Shown: in pieces, positions 7,730 to 18,099 of the stretch
Layout: each line of letters opens with the position of its first letter
Numbering within the stretch: position 1 is the first letter of the stretch
NCBI GenBank assembly: GCA_905221605.1
Contig: CAJNDS010000402.1
Coordinates: forward strand, 453,818 to 517,817
Direction: 5' to 3'
DNA from: Symbiodinium natans
Lineage: Eukaryota > Sar > Dinophyceae > Suessiales > Symbiodiniaceae
DNA: 64,000 nt
Position numbers and translations under genes: made by a program
Notes under the pieces: model-generated
Database searches by the model: none
What the model saw: only the letters and a program-made list of their open reading frames with translations
Told to the model about the DNA's origin: nothing

Positions 7730-8209
7730 TCATCCTTGCTCAGACGTGATCGGCAAGCCTCTGGCCTTCCGCGAGAGAGTCCCGGGCGGTCGCCTGCCGA
7801 GGAGTTCGCCGCCTTGAAGCTGCATGGCGCTCACGTAGATGTTGGCGTGCTTCTGCAGCGTGCCCATGAGGTGGGGCTGAAATTCTATCAGAACATCTGT
7901 TCGTCTTGCTGTCAGCCTAGCTGAACAGTGCACCAGCTCTTGTTCGAGAATGGGGTTCGGTGGTGCCTTCTTGGTCAGGTCAGAGAGGACATCCATAAAT
8001 GTAGACCAGGCATTCTGGTTGACACCGTTTGGCATCTGTGACTCCTGCAGTTCTGACAGTAGTTGGTGGGCCACTGCCACATAGATTGGCCCCTTGGGAT
8101 GTGGCCTGCCTCGGGTATGCTCTCGCCTCCACTGCGCTGTTGCTTCGAGTAGCTTAGACGCTAGTGGCGCTGAGGCTGTCATCTTGATCACCAGCGTGCT
8201 TTGGTGCAT
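7730..8209 (-). CDS. Unknown protein (159 aa), first gene of the minus-strand module
   Basis: A soluble, mostly helical-looking sequence (APLASKLLEATAQWRREH near the N-terminus, then LTKKAPPNPILEQELVH), with no signal peptide or membrane span. No family recognised. It is the most upstream ORF of the module. Its start lies about 100 bases from a trinucleotide array that bounds the module on this side. Confidence 0.45.
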   Translation of the reverse strand: MHQSTLVIKMTASAPLASKLLEATAQWRREHTRGRPHPKGPIYVAVAHQLLSELQESQMPNGVNQNAWSTFMDVLSDLTKKAPPNPILEQELVHCSARLTARRTDVLIEFQPHLMGTLQKHANIYVSAMQLQGGELLGRRPPGTLSRKARGLPITSEQG

Positions 8210-8311
8210 CAGTCTGCTTATCTGATCCTCATGAATCAGGAAGCCGCGGGTAAGATCCGTCGGTGAGAGTGGATGGATTTCTCCTCCTTCATCTGTGCGA
8301 GGTAGCTGTTC

Positions 8312-8911
<600 letters not shown>

Positions 8912-8914
8912 TAG

Positions 8915-9802
8915 TTTCGCAATGGCCAAATCTGGGAAGAATGCGAAGGCGGGGCTGACCGCTTTGAAGACGCTTCTGGCACTTTCTGGGGGCGTCTGCA
9001 TGAGGTATCCGCAGAGCCAGTCTTGCTTCATGCCGCCGTGAACCGCCATGCTGTTTTGCCTTGGCAGGGCCGCAGGGTTGTGTTGATTGCCTTCACCCCC
9101 AGGGATAGTCCTAAGCTTCCCCCTCCCGACCGTGACTGGCTACGCTCACTTGGCTTTCGCCTACCCTCCCCGTCCGCCTTGCCCATCCCTGGCCCACCCA
9201 AGCTCTTTCTCGAGGTGTTTTCCGGCTCTGCAAACCTGGCTCGAGCCGCCCAGAGGCTCGGGTTCACGGCCGTTGCCGTTGACAACTGCTCCCGGCGCCC
9301 TCAGGTTCCCACGGTTCACCTTGACCTTGCTTCCAGTCTGGGCCGCGATGCCTTGTTTCGCTTGTTGAGTGACAAAAAGCCTGCCGCGGTGCATCTGGGC
9401 CCCCCTTGTGGCACCTCTTCTCGGGCCCGTGAGCGGCCCTTGCCGGCAAAGTTACGAGCCCTCGGCCTCCGTGACCCTCGGCCGCTTCGGAGCGCCGACT
9501 TTCCCCTCGGCTTGCCTCACATTGACCCTGAAAGCGATGATGGTTTGCGCTTGGCCGCCGCCAATCGTCTTTATGACCTGGTCTTTCATGTCCTGCTTTG
9601 GTGCGCTGAGCACGACTGTGTCTTCACTCTCGAAAACCCCACGAACTCGTGGTTCTGGAGTGTACTGGCTTTGAAGGTCCGACAGCACGCCTCGCCCAAG
9701 GTCCGCCGCTGGTTCAATGACTTGCATGAGATCGTCTTCGACGCTTGTGAGCACGGTGGTGCTCACATGAAGCGGGCTTTGAACATCATCAAGCAAGACT
9801 AA
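8915..9802 (+). pseudogene. Retroelement polyprotein fragment: cytosine-methyltransferase-like domain
   Basis: The frame is open from the edge of the trinucleotide array, upstream of any Met, so the 5' end is truncated rather than a true start. A lead segment (HAVLPWQGRRVVLIAFTP) precedes LFLEVFSGSANLARAAQ, the AdoMet-binding motif I of C5-cytosine-methyltransferase-like folds. GPPCGTSSRARE follows, with the catalytic-type Pro-Cys, and then ENPTNSWFW. In dinoflagellate retroelements as I know them, this domain sits between a gag-like region and the RT. The sequence leaves the family pattern after FDACEHGG (about 9760), where inverted DNA begins. The continuing part of the same domain resumes near 10861. 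Whether such domains still methylate DNA is unknown. Confidence 0.7.
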
Positions 9803-10777
9803 GCTGGAAAAGGTGTGATGAGGATTCACTTGGTGAACATAGCGGCAAAAGAGAGCGGCGCTCTTTGGAAAAGACTTAGTGTCAGTACGAATTCCGATCT
9901 GGGACCCGAACACCCGGGCACCGCAACCAAAGCTCCGGTGATGGAAGGCATCTCGTTTAGATGGATTCCTGGGCAACAAGTCGAAAACTCTCAAAACATC
10001 AAGGGCCGCCAAGGTTGGCTTGCGAAGCAGTTGCTCGGCAAGGGCTTCGGGACCTAAACCAACGGAGTTGGCCTCAAAAGGCACGGGCGTGACACAATGC
10101 GGAGAGAGCGGCGCAGGCTCCGGGAGCAGGATGGAGCCCCCCGCCCGGAGTCAAGATCCCTTGGTGCACAGATGGCCAGGGCGGTCGCTACCACACCCGG
10201 CTCTCCAACAGATGTGGAAACCACGGCCGCAACGGTTCTTGGAGTTGACTCGAAAGCGGCACCTTCCTTGATTAAAGGCAAAACATACAGGCTTGTCGTT
10301 CACGCGGCTCACACAGCCTTCGGGCACCGTGAACTCCTTGCGACCCTCACCTTTAGACGACTTGCCCTTACCCCTACCTCTCCCTTTATCGCCCTTCTCA
10401 CCCCCTTTGGGGTCATCCCATTTGCGCTTGCCTGGCCAGGGTGCAGAAGGAGGAGGAGTAGGGAGAGCATTTAGGTACCTGCAAAACCTCTTGGGACTCG
10501 GACAACAGCTTGATCTGGGTCTCCAAAGGCTTCTCGCGGCCGGGCTCGCCGGCGAGTTTTCCAAGGAGGGCATGCGAGGCCAACGTGAACAGGTCCCCCT
10601 TCCTTCGAAGCTCTTCAAGCCCTTGAAGGGCTTGAAGCCCTCCCGAATGGGGTCCAGGGAACCAGCCCCCAAAGGTTGGCGGTGCATTCGTGGCCCGCTT
10701 TGCATTCTCGAGGATTTGAAAGGGTTTGTGTTAAGTGTACAGGCGTGTCCAGTAGTAGTTGTAGTAGCAATAGTCAA
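9770..10777 (-). pseudogene. Inverted gag-like 5' part of the same retroelement type
   Basis: Read on the minus strand from 10777, a Lys/Gly-rich stretch leads to a Cys/His cluster (VCFAFNQGRC...RGFHICWRAGC..RPGH) resembling a zinc knuckle of retroelement gag proteins. After an in-frame stop near 10151 the same frame continues from 10084 with LDVLRVFDLLP and a Gly/Phe-rich segment ending HHTFSSL. This is the region expected just before HAVLPW in the polyprotein. It lies head-to-head with the methyltransferase fragment, interrupting that domain. Either a second, inverted copy inserted or an internal inversion occurred. The in-frame stop shows it is decayed. Confidence 0.6.
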
Positions 10778-10860
10778 AGTAGGTTGCTGTAGTCCTCGTT
10801 GTTGTCGTCGTAATCATCATTGTAGTCATTGTCGAAGAAGTAGGTAGTGGTCGTAGTGGC
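10740..10860. repeat. Degenerate trinucleotide tract at the inversion junction
   Basis: GTAGTAGTT, GTCGTCGTA, GTAGTGGTC and similar triplets form a decayed trinucleotide array exactly between the inverted gag-like segment and the resumption of the + strand polyprotein. Confidence 0.7.
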
Positions 10861-13317
10861 AGCCGTCGCCCAAAGTCCACCAAGCTGCTCAGCAATCGCG
10901 ATGCCTTTGGCTGCCTTCGTGCCCGCTGCAGCGGCCGTCATGTGCATGAACCTTGGGGCGTCAGCTGGCGCGCTGGAGGTTGGGTTTGGTCCACTCATCT
11001 CGAGGCCCAGTATCCTGTTGTGTTGGCGGCTCGATGGGCCGCCTGCTTTGCGTCTGCTTGCGACGTTTCCCCTGGCCAGCCGGAAGCCCCCGACCCTCGT
11101 TTGCAGTCTCTGTCCGCCGTGGGTCGCCAAACCCGTAAGCATAAGCCCTTGGTTTCCGAATACAAGTTCGTGCGCATCATGCCGCGCGGCCAAATTCCCT
11201 CCTCCGGTTGCAAGGTCCTCGGCGCGCCTCCCGTGCAAGGGGGTGATTCGGGGGAGGCCGCCGAAGTTCTTCCTGAAACTTCTCCAGACAGTGAGGGGCT
11301 TGGTCTGGATAGGGGTGAGGATTGCCAGGTTGGTTTCTACAGAGATCCTAGTGAGTGGTTCCAGGCTGCCAAGAAAGTGTACCACCCTCTTGACTCCGAG
11401 AACGAACTCCCAAAGGAGCTGAAGGCTTCCCTTGAGGCCAACATGGTTGCTGATCGCCGGGCCCTTTTTCTTCGTCGAAAACTCGCACTGATGAAGGCAG
11501 AGATCCTTGCCAAAAAGTTGGAACAAGACGAGAGCAAGCTTCACTCAGCTATGCCATCGTGGATGCAGACTGTGATGCAAGGCAAGAGGATCTTACTTCT
11601 GGAGTCATTGTTGAGACAGCACAACTTTGACGACATGGAGGCGATCGAGCTTCTAAAGTCGGGGGTGAGGTTGTCGGGTGTGTCCGAATGCCCTGCGGCC
11701 TTTGATGTCAAAGTGAAATCTGCTACGTCTACCGAAGCGGAGCTCCGTCAAGTGGCTCCCTTGAAACGAGCAGCGTTACTTCTGGAAAATCGTGTCTCCG
11801 ACCCCGAGCTCGAACGCGATTTGCTGAAGGTAACTATGGACGAGGCAAAGGCTGGATGGCTTCAGGGGCCTTTCAGCAGTGAAAAGGAAGTTTCAGAGCA
11901 CTTGGGGAGGTCGGATTGGAGTTTGATGCGAAGATTCGGCGTTCGACAAGGAGGCAAACTGAGGCCGATTGACGACGCCTGCGATTCCGACTTGAACAGC
12001 ACTTTCACCAGCACCATGAAGCTAAAGTTACAGGACGGTGACTTTTGCATCTCTTTGGCTATGGAAATTGCAAAGCGCGTCGTGGGAAAGCCGGGAGTCG
12101 TACCTAGAGAGTGGAGTGGCCGATGCCTTGATCTAAGTGGTGCTTACAAACAGATGGCAGTTTGTGAGCAACATCGGAGCTTGTGTGTTCTGCTTCTGCG
12201 TGATGCCGACGGCCACCCAATCTTTTTCATTTCTTCAGCATTGGTTTTTGGGGCTTCAGCTTCAGTCTATGCCTTCTTAAGAATAGCTCGGGCCTTGAGC
12301 TTCTTAATGAACGTCGTGCTGGAGATCCCTCATGCAAACTTCTTCGACGACTATCCAATCCTTGTGCCTTCGGAAGATGCTGAACAGGTGGGCCTCTTAT
12401 GCACGAAGTTCCTGCACTTGTTGGGTTGGAAACATGCCGAAATTGGTGAGGGTCACAAAGGCCTCCCCTTTGCGAAATCCTTTGACGTGCTGGGCTTGCA
12501 TCTCGACGTCTCTTGCATATCTTCAGGGATTTTGACAGTGGCTAACAAGCTCGGCCGGGTTGATCGACTCCTTGAGCGCCTTCGAGAGATCCAGGAGTCG
12601 GCAGTCCTCAGCCGCCACGAGGGCCAGGTCCTTCTGGGCCTCCTGCGGTACGCGGCTGGGTTCTTCGGAGGCAGAACTTTACGTTATGTCTGTGAGGACT
12701 TGAACGCCATAGTGCATCATGGACATCACCCTTCCCCTGTTGCGGTTAAGATGCTTTGTCGACGCGCCATAACTGCATTGGAATCGTCTAAGCCCCTCCA
12801 GCTCAAAGCAGACATGCCGAGTTCTCCGGTGCATCTCTTTACAGATGGCAGCTGGGAAAAAGGTGTGGCCGGAGTTGGGGCTGTGTTTTTCGACTCACAC
12901 GATGGATCTGCAGAAGTTTATGGAGGCGAGATGCCAAAGGACATGGTCGAGTCGCTTCAACAGACAGACGGTGATCACTTGATTGGACAAATCGAAACCT
13001 ACGCTGTCGTGGCCATGCGGATACACCTGGCTCATCGTTTTTCAGGACGCCGGGTGATCATTTGGACAGACAATGAAGGTTGTCGATTTGGGCTCATAAA
13101 AGGCCGTTCAAAATCCCACACGATGGACACGTTGATCAGGAGCTTCGCTGCTGCCGAGGATGCCAATCCAAGTCATACCTGGATATGTCGTGTGCCGAGT
13201 TACTCAAACATCGCCGATGGGCCTTCTCGGGGAAAGCCTGAGGAGGCTCTGAGAATTTCGGGAGCTGCTGCGTGTCAGTCTTTTCCATGGATTCGGCAAG
13301 CATTCGAACTTACCTGA
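10861..13317 (+). CDS. Retroelement polyprotein: end of methyltransferase domain, reverse transcriptase, RNase H
   Basis: From 10861 the frame reads KSTKLLSN..RHVHEPWGV, the expected C-terminal end of the methyltransferase-like domain. A linker with QTRKHKPLVSEYKFVR follows. The RT has RCLDLSGAYKQ (motif A Asp), ALVFGASASVYAF (motif B region) and FFDDYPIL (motif C with the catalytic Asp pair). RNase H follows with its four acidic positions in FTDGSW, IETYAV, WTDNEG and ADGPSRG. The ORF runs uninterrupted for about 800 codons to a stop at 13315, so this part looks recent or intact. No integrase or tyrosine recombinase is visible downstream. The 5' part is disrupted, so the element as a whole is probably not autonomous. 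Confidence 0.85.
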   Translation, partial: SRRPKSTKLLSNRDAFGCLRARCSGRHVHEPWGVSWRAGGWVWSTHLEAQYPVVLAARWAACFASACDVSPGQPEAPDPRLQSLSAVGRQTRKHKPLVSEYKFVRIMPRGQIPSSGCKVLGAPPVQGGDSGEAAEVLPETSPDSEGLGLDRGEDCQVGFYRDPSEWFQAAKKVYHPLDSENELPKELKASLEANMVADRRALFLRRKLALMKAEILAKKLEQDESKLHSAMPSWMQTVMQGKRILLLESLLRQHNFDDMEAIELLKSGVRLSGVSECPAAFDVKVKSATSTEAELRQVAPLKRAALLLENRVSDPELERDLLKVTMDEAKAGWLQGPFSSEKEVSEHLGRSDWSLMRRFGVRQGGKLRPIDDACDSDLNSTFTSTMKLKLQDGDFCISLAMEIAKRVVGKPGVVPREWSGRCLDLSGAYKQMAVCEQHRSLCVLLLRDADGHPIFFISSALVFGASASVYAFLRIARALSFLMNVVLEIPHANFFDDYPILVPSEDAEQVGLLCTKFLHLLGWKHAEIGEGHKGLPFAKSFDVLGLHLDVSCISSGILTVANKLGRVDRLLERLREIQESAVLSRHEGQVLLGLLRYAAGFFGGRTLRYVCEDLNAIVHHGHHPSPVAVKMLCRRAITALESSKPLQLKADMPSSPVHLFTDGSWEKGVAGVGAVFFDSHDGSAEVYGGEMPKDMVESLQQTDGDHLIGQIETYAVVAMRIHLAHRFSGRRVIIWTDNEGCRFGLIKGRSKSHTMDTLIRSFAAAEDANPSHTWICRVPSYSNIADGPSRGKPEEALRISGAAACQSFPWIRQAFELT

Positions 13318-13332
13318 TAGCTCTCTTAAAAA

Positions 13333-14150
13333 GGGGGTATTCCGGGAGAGCAGGAAATCGCGAAACCAGATCGCATCCTGTGCATGCTTGCCCCACGACT
13401 GAAGAAAAAGCGCGTCAGTGTAACCGAATGAGTCTTCAACACATATATGGGATTGAGTTTCACATGTGTACATAGAAGATGGAATTACTTTGAGATTTCA
13501 CAAGATCTTTTCGCCAAAGCTTATTCCAATCATGAGGAATAAATTGTACACAGATTGCGTTCTATATCTTTTTCTATAAAACCCCAACTTTTGTGAGAGG
13601 GAAAATTTCAGCTTGCCTGACATTTCTCTCTCAAACTAAAGTTGTAGCGCTATACCTTCGAGCGCGGGGTTTTAGAGTTCTTTTGTGACCTTTGGGAGTT
13701 GCAAAATTATTTCAAGTTTTCAAAGAATTTTCCTCAGCATCTTGAACGACATTTTCAACTGTGTGACTTGCAGCCTGCTTGAATCAACAGTTGGCCGCAT
13801 TCATGTGAACAGCTGCTCAAGCTCGGGCTGAGAGAAAATTTTTGTCCCTCCCACCCACCCGTCTCAGTGTTGGGTCTGTCTGGGGGGGTATTTCGGGAGA
13901 GCAGGAAATCGCGAAACCAGATCGCATCCTGTGCATGCTTGCCCCACGACTGAAGAAAAAGCGCGTCAGTGTAACCGAATGAGTCTTCAACACATATATG
14001 GGATTGAGTTTCACATGTGTACATAGAAGATGGAATTACTTTGAGATTTCACAAGATCTTTTCGCCAAAGCTTATTCCAATCATGAGGAATAAATTGTAC
14101 ACAGATTGCGTTCTATATCTTTTTCTATAAAACCCCAACTTTTGTGAGAG
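13333..14150 (+). repeat. Spaced direct repeats at the 3' end of retroelement 1
   Basis: A repeat of about 267 bases occurs at 13333-13599 and again at 13884-14150 (offset 551), nearly identical, separated by 284 unrelated bases. Both copies begin GGGGGTAT and end GTGAGAG. Position and layout match the split or terminal direct repeats of DIRS-like or other non-canonical retroelements. Neither repeat looks like a typical LTR (no TG...CA ends). Confidence 0.85.
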
Positions 14151-14430
14151 AGCGCAAGACTGTATACTCGCGCGCACACAGCCCAGAACACGGCGCACTG
14201 CGGGCGCCCGATAAGCCCGTTACACTTTTCAACTCGCCTGCCAGGCCCACTCTGCCTCCGCAAAAGCCATTGGGGCTCGCCCCCTCCACGGCAGACACGC
14301 CGCCACCGCCCCCTGCACAGCCTTCGGACCCGCCGCTCGCCCTACTGGTGGCAGCGAATCGGGGCCCTGCTCCTACGCCTACTGCACCGCCTCTTACTGC
14401 ACCGCCTCTTAGCCTTCGAGCCTCACAGAG
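14151..14430. other. Pro/Ala-rich open sequence without recognisable domain
   Basis: GC-rich DNA open on the + strand (14144-14449), encoding a Pro-rich low-complexity peptide. It ends where RT homology of the next element begins. It may be a gag or linker remnant. Confidence 0.35.
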
Positions 14431-14436
14431 CCTAGC

Positions 14437-15514
14437 TATACGTGGATGATCTGCTCCCAGCACTCCTCCACAGCCGCGCCCCAGAACAGCTGTCACTGGT
14501 CGTGGCCTATCTCTCCCTGGTCGGGGCCCCGATCAGCTGGAAGAAGGCCGCCCTCGGGCCGCAGATCTCCTGGCAGTTCTGCTTCCGCACTGAAACGATC
14601 AAGCCTGCCCAGCCCAAACTCGAGAGACGCCCCGCAATGACCTGGAATCATGCCGAGGCTTGCTAATGTGGGCCACAAGCACCAGCACGCACCTGCGCCG
14701 CTTCACGGCCCCCATCTAGCGGACCTGCACGGCCCTCCGGGCACATGCTATCCCATTCCGCCCAGAAGCTGGTCACGATTCCTGTGGTGCCTCGACTCTG
14801 TGTGTAAGATATGCAGAGACGCCGCCTACTTACAGCGGCCTCTCCATGCCAGAGTCATCGAAGTCAGGGGTAAGCCGGTTCGCGCCAAAGTGGACACTTG
14901 GCCCATACCGGCCGCTGACAAGACCACATGGGCTCGCACTGCAGACCCCTCCGCCTCGCAGAACACCCTCCGCAATGAAAGCAAAGCCGCGACACACTGG
15001 CTGGCCCAATGCTTCTCATACGGACTCAATATGCCCCTTGCCAAACAGCCTCTGCTGCCATGCCTGGCTGCGGCAGATGCCATGGCCGACGGCTCCACCG
15101 TGGGCATAGGGGGCTGGCTATCCACGCCCTCACAGACCTTCTGCTTGGCACAGCAATGGGACATACAGGAGCTGCGGGTCGCATTGCCATTCCTCACCAA
15201 AGACGCGCAGCAGCACATTGCCTGCTTCGAGACCACTGCACGGTGGGTCCTACTACACATGGCCCTCCAGCCTACGCTTCTGTGGGCCCTCACTCAGCGA
15301 CAACAGCCCCTCGCAGGACTCGGTGAACAAGCTGTTCACCGCCGCAGTCCCGCTTAGCTTCTTTCCGAAAAACGTGGCCTCCCGGGCACATGCGCGTGGC
15401 CTAGCACTGGAAGTCGGGCACATTCCTGGGGTCAAGAACACGGACGCCGACGACTTGCGCCGGAACCGCCTACAGAAGTTCAAGGCATGGTCGCACTTGC
15501 CTCAACCTCGGTGA
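14437..15514 (+). pseudogene. Retroelement 2: decayed 3' half of RT plus RNase H
   Basis: It starts at the RT motif C (YVDDLLPALLH). It continues with ISWKKAALG and, in later frames, PIPPRSWSRFLWCLDS, WPIPAADKT, the RNase H start ADAMADGSTVGIGGWL, IACFETTA and finally GHIPGVKNTDADDL. Reading these needs three + strand frames (breaks near 14640 and 15300), so the copy is dead. Everything upstream of motif C is missing. It is a clear relative of the copy at 26218-27394 and differs from the methyltransferase-RT element next to it. Confidence 0.75.
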
Positions 15515-15626
15515 ACCGGAGCCAAGAACCGCTGGACATTGCCTCGCCTCCGACCCCCGGCCAGACCACTCGCGGTGGGGGTGAATAGGCCTCCAGTTTT
15601 CCCGGTCTGCCCTGGGCCCCTGAAGT

Positions 15627-16468
15627 GGGGGTTCTGCCTGCCTGCATGCCTCGGGGGATCTCTCGCCCGGGGATCCCCCGGGCCATGCTGCCAAATCGCC
15701 CAGAGCAGCACCCGTGAAAACAAGTGAGCGTCGCTGGGGAAGGCGTTGTCACCCCCTAGGCCTCTCCCCGTTAGGTGCCTAGGCCTGGGAGGTTCGCCCT
15801 TCCCCTCTTCTAGTACAACTAGGGTTAGGTCATGCAGTGCGGGTTGTCTGAACGCAGAGGGTAATTTTATCCCAGGTGTTTTGGCACACGTGAATCATGA
15901 CAACACGTTGATGCCCATGCCCAGCTGGCTCATTGGCTCAGCTGGCCCTGACCTAACCCGTAGTTGGGGCCCGTTGGATCGTGTTTTTCGCCCACCCGCC
16001 CGTGCCCAGCTCAAACACATCCTGCGGGCCCATCGTTTATCCTCTCATACTCGCTGCACAGCCATTGCCTCCGAGAGGACACCAACGCTCTTCACACGAC
16101 GGAAGCTCTACGTGGAGCCATTCGCCTCTTACTTTCCTCCCAAAGTGGAGTAGCCTCAAGCTCAAGCCATTCGCCGCACACTTGCCTCCCAAAGTGGAGT
16201 AGCCTATCCCAGTAGGCCGCCTATGAACCTTTCCAAAGAGGGGGTTCTGCCTGCCTGCATGCCTCGGGGGATCTCTCGCCCGGGGATCCCCCGGGCCATG
16301 CTGCCAAATCGCCCAGAGCAGCACCCGTGAAAACAAGTGAGCGTCGCTGGGGAAGGCGTTGTCACCCCCTAGGCCTCTCCCCGTTAGGTGCCTAGGCCTG
16401 GGAGGTTCGCCCTTCCCCTCTTCTAGTACAACTAGGGTTAGGTCATGCAGTGCGGGTTGTCTGAACGC
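15627..16468 (+). repeat. Spaced direct repeats at the 3' end of retroelement 2
   Basis: 229-base repeats at 15627-15855 and 16240-16468 (offset 613), apparently identical, both starting GGGGGTTCT and ending CTGAACGC. The 384-base spacer contains two copies of CTCCCAAAGTGGAGTAGCC. The near identity contrasts with the decayed coding part. Confidence 0.85.
15818..15964. repeat. Inverted repeat inside the 3' end of retroelement 2
   Basis: ACTAGGGTTAGGTCA (15818-15832, inside the direct repeat) pairs with TGACCTAACCCGTAGT (15949-15964, in the spacer). The equivalent pair exists in retroelement 3 at 27643-27657 and 27794-27808, so the foldback is conserved. Confidence 0.65.
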
Positions 16469-17479
16469 CTATTTTCAGATCCAGGCCAGCCTCCCGCATC
16501 CTGCCCTGCCTCGGCCACTGAGATAGCCCATCCACCTCGGATGATTGTGCAAGCATCTCAGTTGAGCAGTCCTACGCGACATGCCTCCCCGACGCCTGCC
16601 TAGCCCACGCCAGAGCTCAGCCTTTTGCCGCGTAACATACGCAGGCCATAATTTCTGCCCCTACCCTCCCGCCAGGTGCTCGCGACGACTACCTCAGCAT
16701 CACCAACAACGAGAACGACCGCGTGGAGGACAACTCTAAGCCCTATTTGGGGAGTGGCACTCCCGCAGGCCTTCCTTCAGGTGATACCCTCAAAGCTAGA
16801 CCTGCCAACACCGAGGCTCTAAAGACTGGAGCGTGCACACAGGCCCTGCCTCCTCAGCTTGGGTTTCGGCATTGCCCTCTTGCAACGCCGCCTCGCCGAG
16901 TGCCCCTCCGTGCTCCAGCGTTGCCACCCTGCTATGAGCTGCAGGCCCTCGCCTAAAAATCTCTGCGCCTTGAGAAGCAAGCTCTTCCCAATAATCAAAA
17001 CAGGGAAGTTGCTTAAAATTGCACAAGCCGCAACTAGGTCCAGCACTTGCGCATGCAGCATGTGATGGCAGCCTCCCCCCCCCATGCCCCCCTTGTTTGC
17101 TTAACCTATAGGGGTTTGGGATGAAGCGCTGGCACACGCCACCAAAGCCTCAAGGGTGGCCGCGCTTTCTATGCTGCAGCCTAAGGGGGCCCGCCCCTTT
17201 TCTTCGCCCGCAGCCTCCAGCCAAGCCAGCCTTCATCACAGTCTGCGGCCTTGAGACGAGGCCTCAAAGGAGGCCAAAGCTGCTACGCTAGCCGCCAGCT
17301 TTAGGCCACAGCGTCAAGGGGGGCAAGATCTAGCCTCGGCCTCAGCCCGAGACCTACGGGCCAGCCAAACCCTTTGATTTCCGCCTTCGGCCCCAAGCCA
17401 CTGCTATTCAAGCAACTCAGGCTGTTATCTCGGCCTTCAGCTTCAGGCCGCAGCCCATAGCACCCCTCGGGGTTTCAAA
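16469..17479. repeat. Degenerate repeat-derived DNA
   Basis: No gene seen. From about 17150 the phrase CCGCAGCCTCAAGGnGGCCAAG recurs in degenerate form, matching the repeats at 22040-22900. The part before 17150 shows no clear period. Confidence 0.45.
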
Positions 17480-17800
17480 ATCACACGCAGCCACAAAGCA
17501 CGCAGCAACGCCGTTTCTGCCTGCGTCTGCCTACATTTTTCAAGCAGAATCTTTCCCCCAGGGATGGTGCCCATAAGTCAGCCTGACAGCGCCAAGGCTC
17601 CCAGACATCGAGCGCGCTGCCTTCAGGGATAAAATGACACGCAGGCACATCAAAGCACCAGCAATGCTGTTTCTGCCTGCGTTGGCCTTGCTTTTCATGC
17701 AAAATCCTGCCCTAGGTATGCTCCTCAACAGCCAGCAGGGCAGGACAAGGACTCCCAGAAATCGAGCGCGCCAGGAAGCTAAGCCTTCTTATTGACCTTG
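17480..17800. repeat. Tandem repeat family X, first block
   Basis: Two to three degenerate units of about 160 bases share GCAGCAATGCCGTTTCTGCC, AGTCAGCCTGACAG-GCCAAGGCTCCCAG and ATCGAGCGCGC. The same unit is repeated at 25370-26200, on the other side of the satellite region. Confidence 0.6.
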
Positions 17801-18099
17801 CAGGCACACAGCCTACGATGTATGCCTGGGCGAACTCGCCAATACCCAGCCTCCGCAGCCAAGCCCCCTTCACAGCCCTGAGCCTGAAACGCCTTTGGGG
17901 AACTGGCGCCTCCAGCCTAAGGAATGGCCCCGTTTTAGCTGCACGCGCGATGCCCCCCTTGGCAGTGAGGAAAAGTCTCAAAGCCCTTGAGACATCTGTG
18001 CAACGGGCAGGAGCGCAGGAGGGAAACTTTGGAGAACTGGTGAATCTAGCCCAGGAAATGGCCTTCGGAAAGCATCGCTCGAAGTCTGTCCCTTGAGCA
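17801..18099. other. Transition between repeat families X and Y
   Basis: Degenerate DNA with fragments of both neighbouring repeat families and no supported gene. Confidence 0.35.

Noticed and set aside
9452-9760. Minus-strand frame antisense to the methyltransferase domain
   Set aside because: The part left of about 9760 is the shadow of the + strand methyltransferase motifs. Only the part right of it carries gag-like sequence.
13204-14024. Two near-identical 89-residue minus-strand frames
   Set aside because: They arise from the duplicated non-coding 3' repeat of retroelement 1; their shared part is just the repeat.
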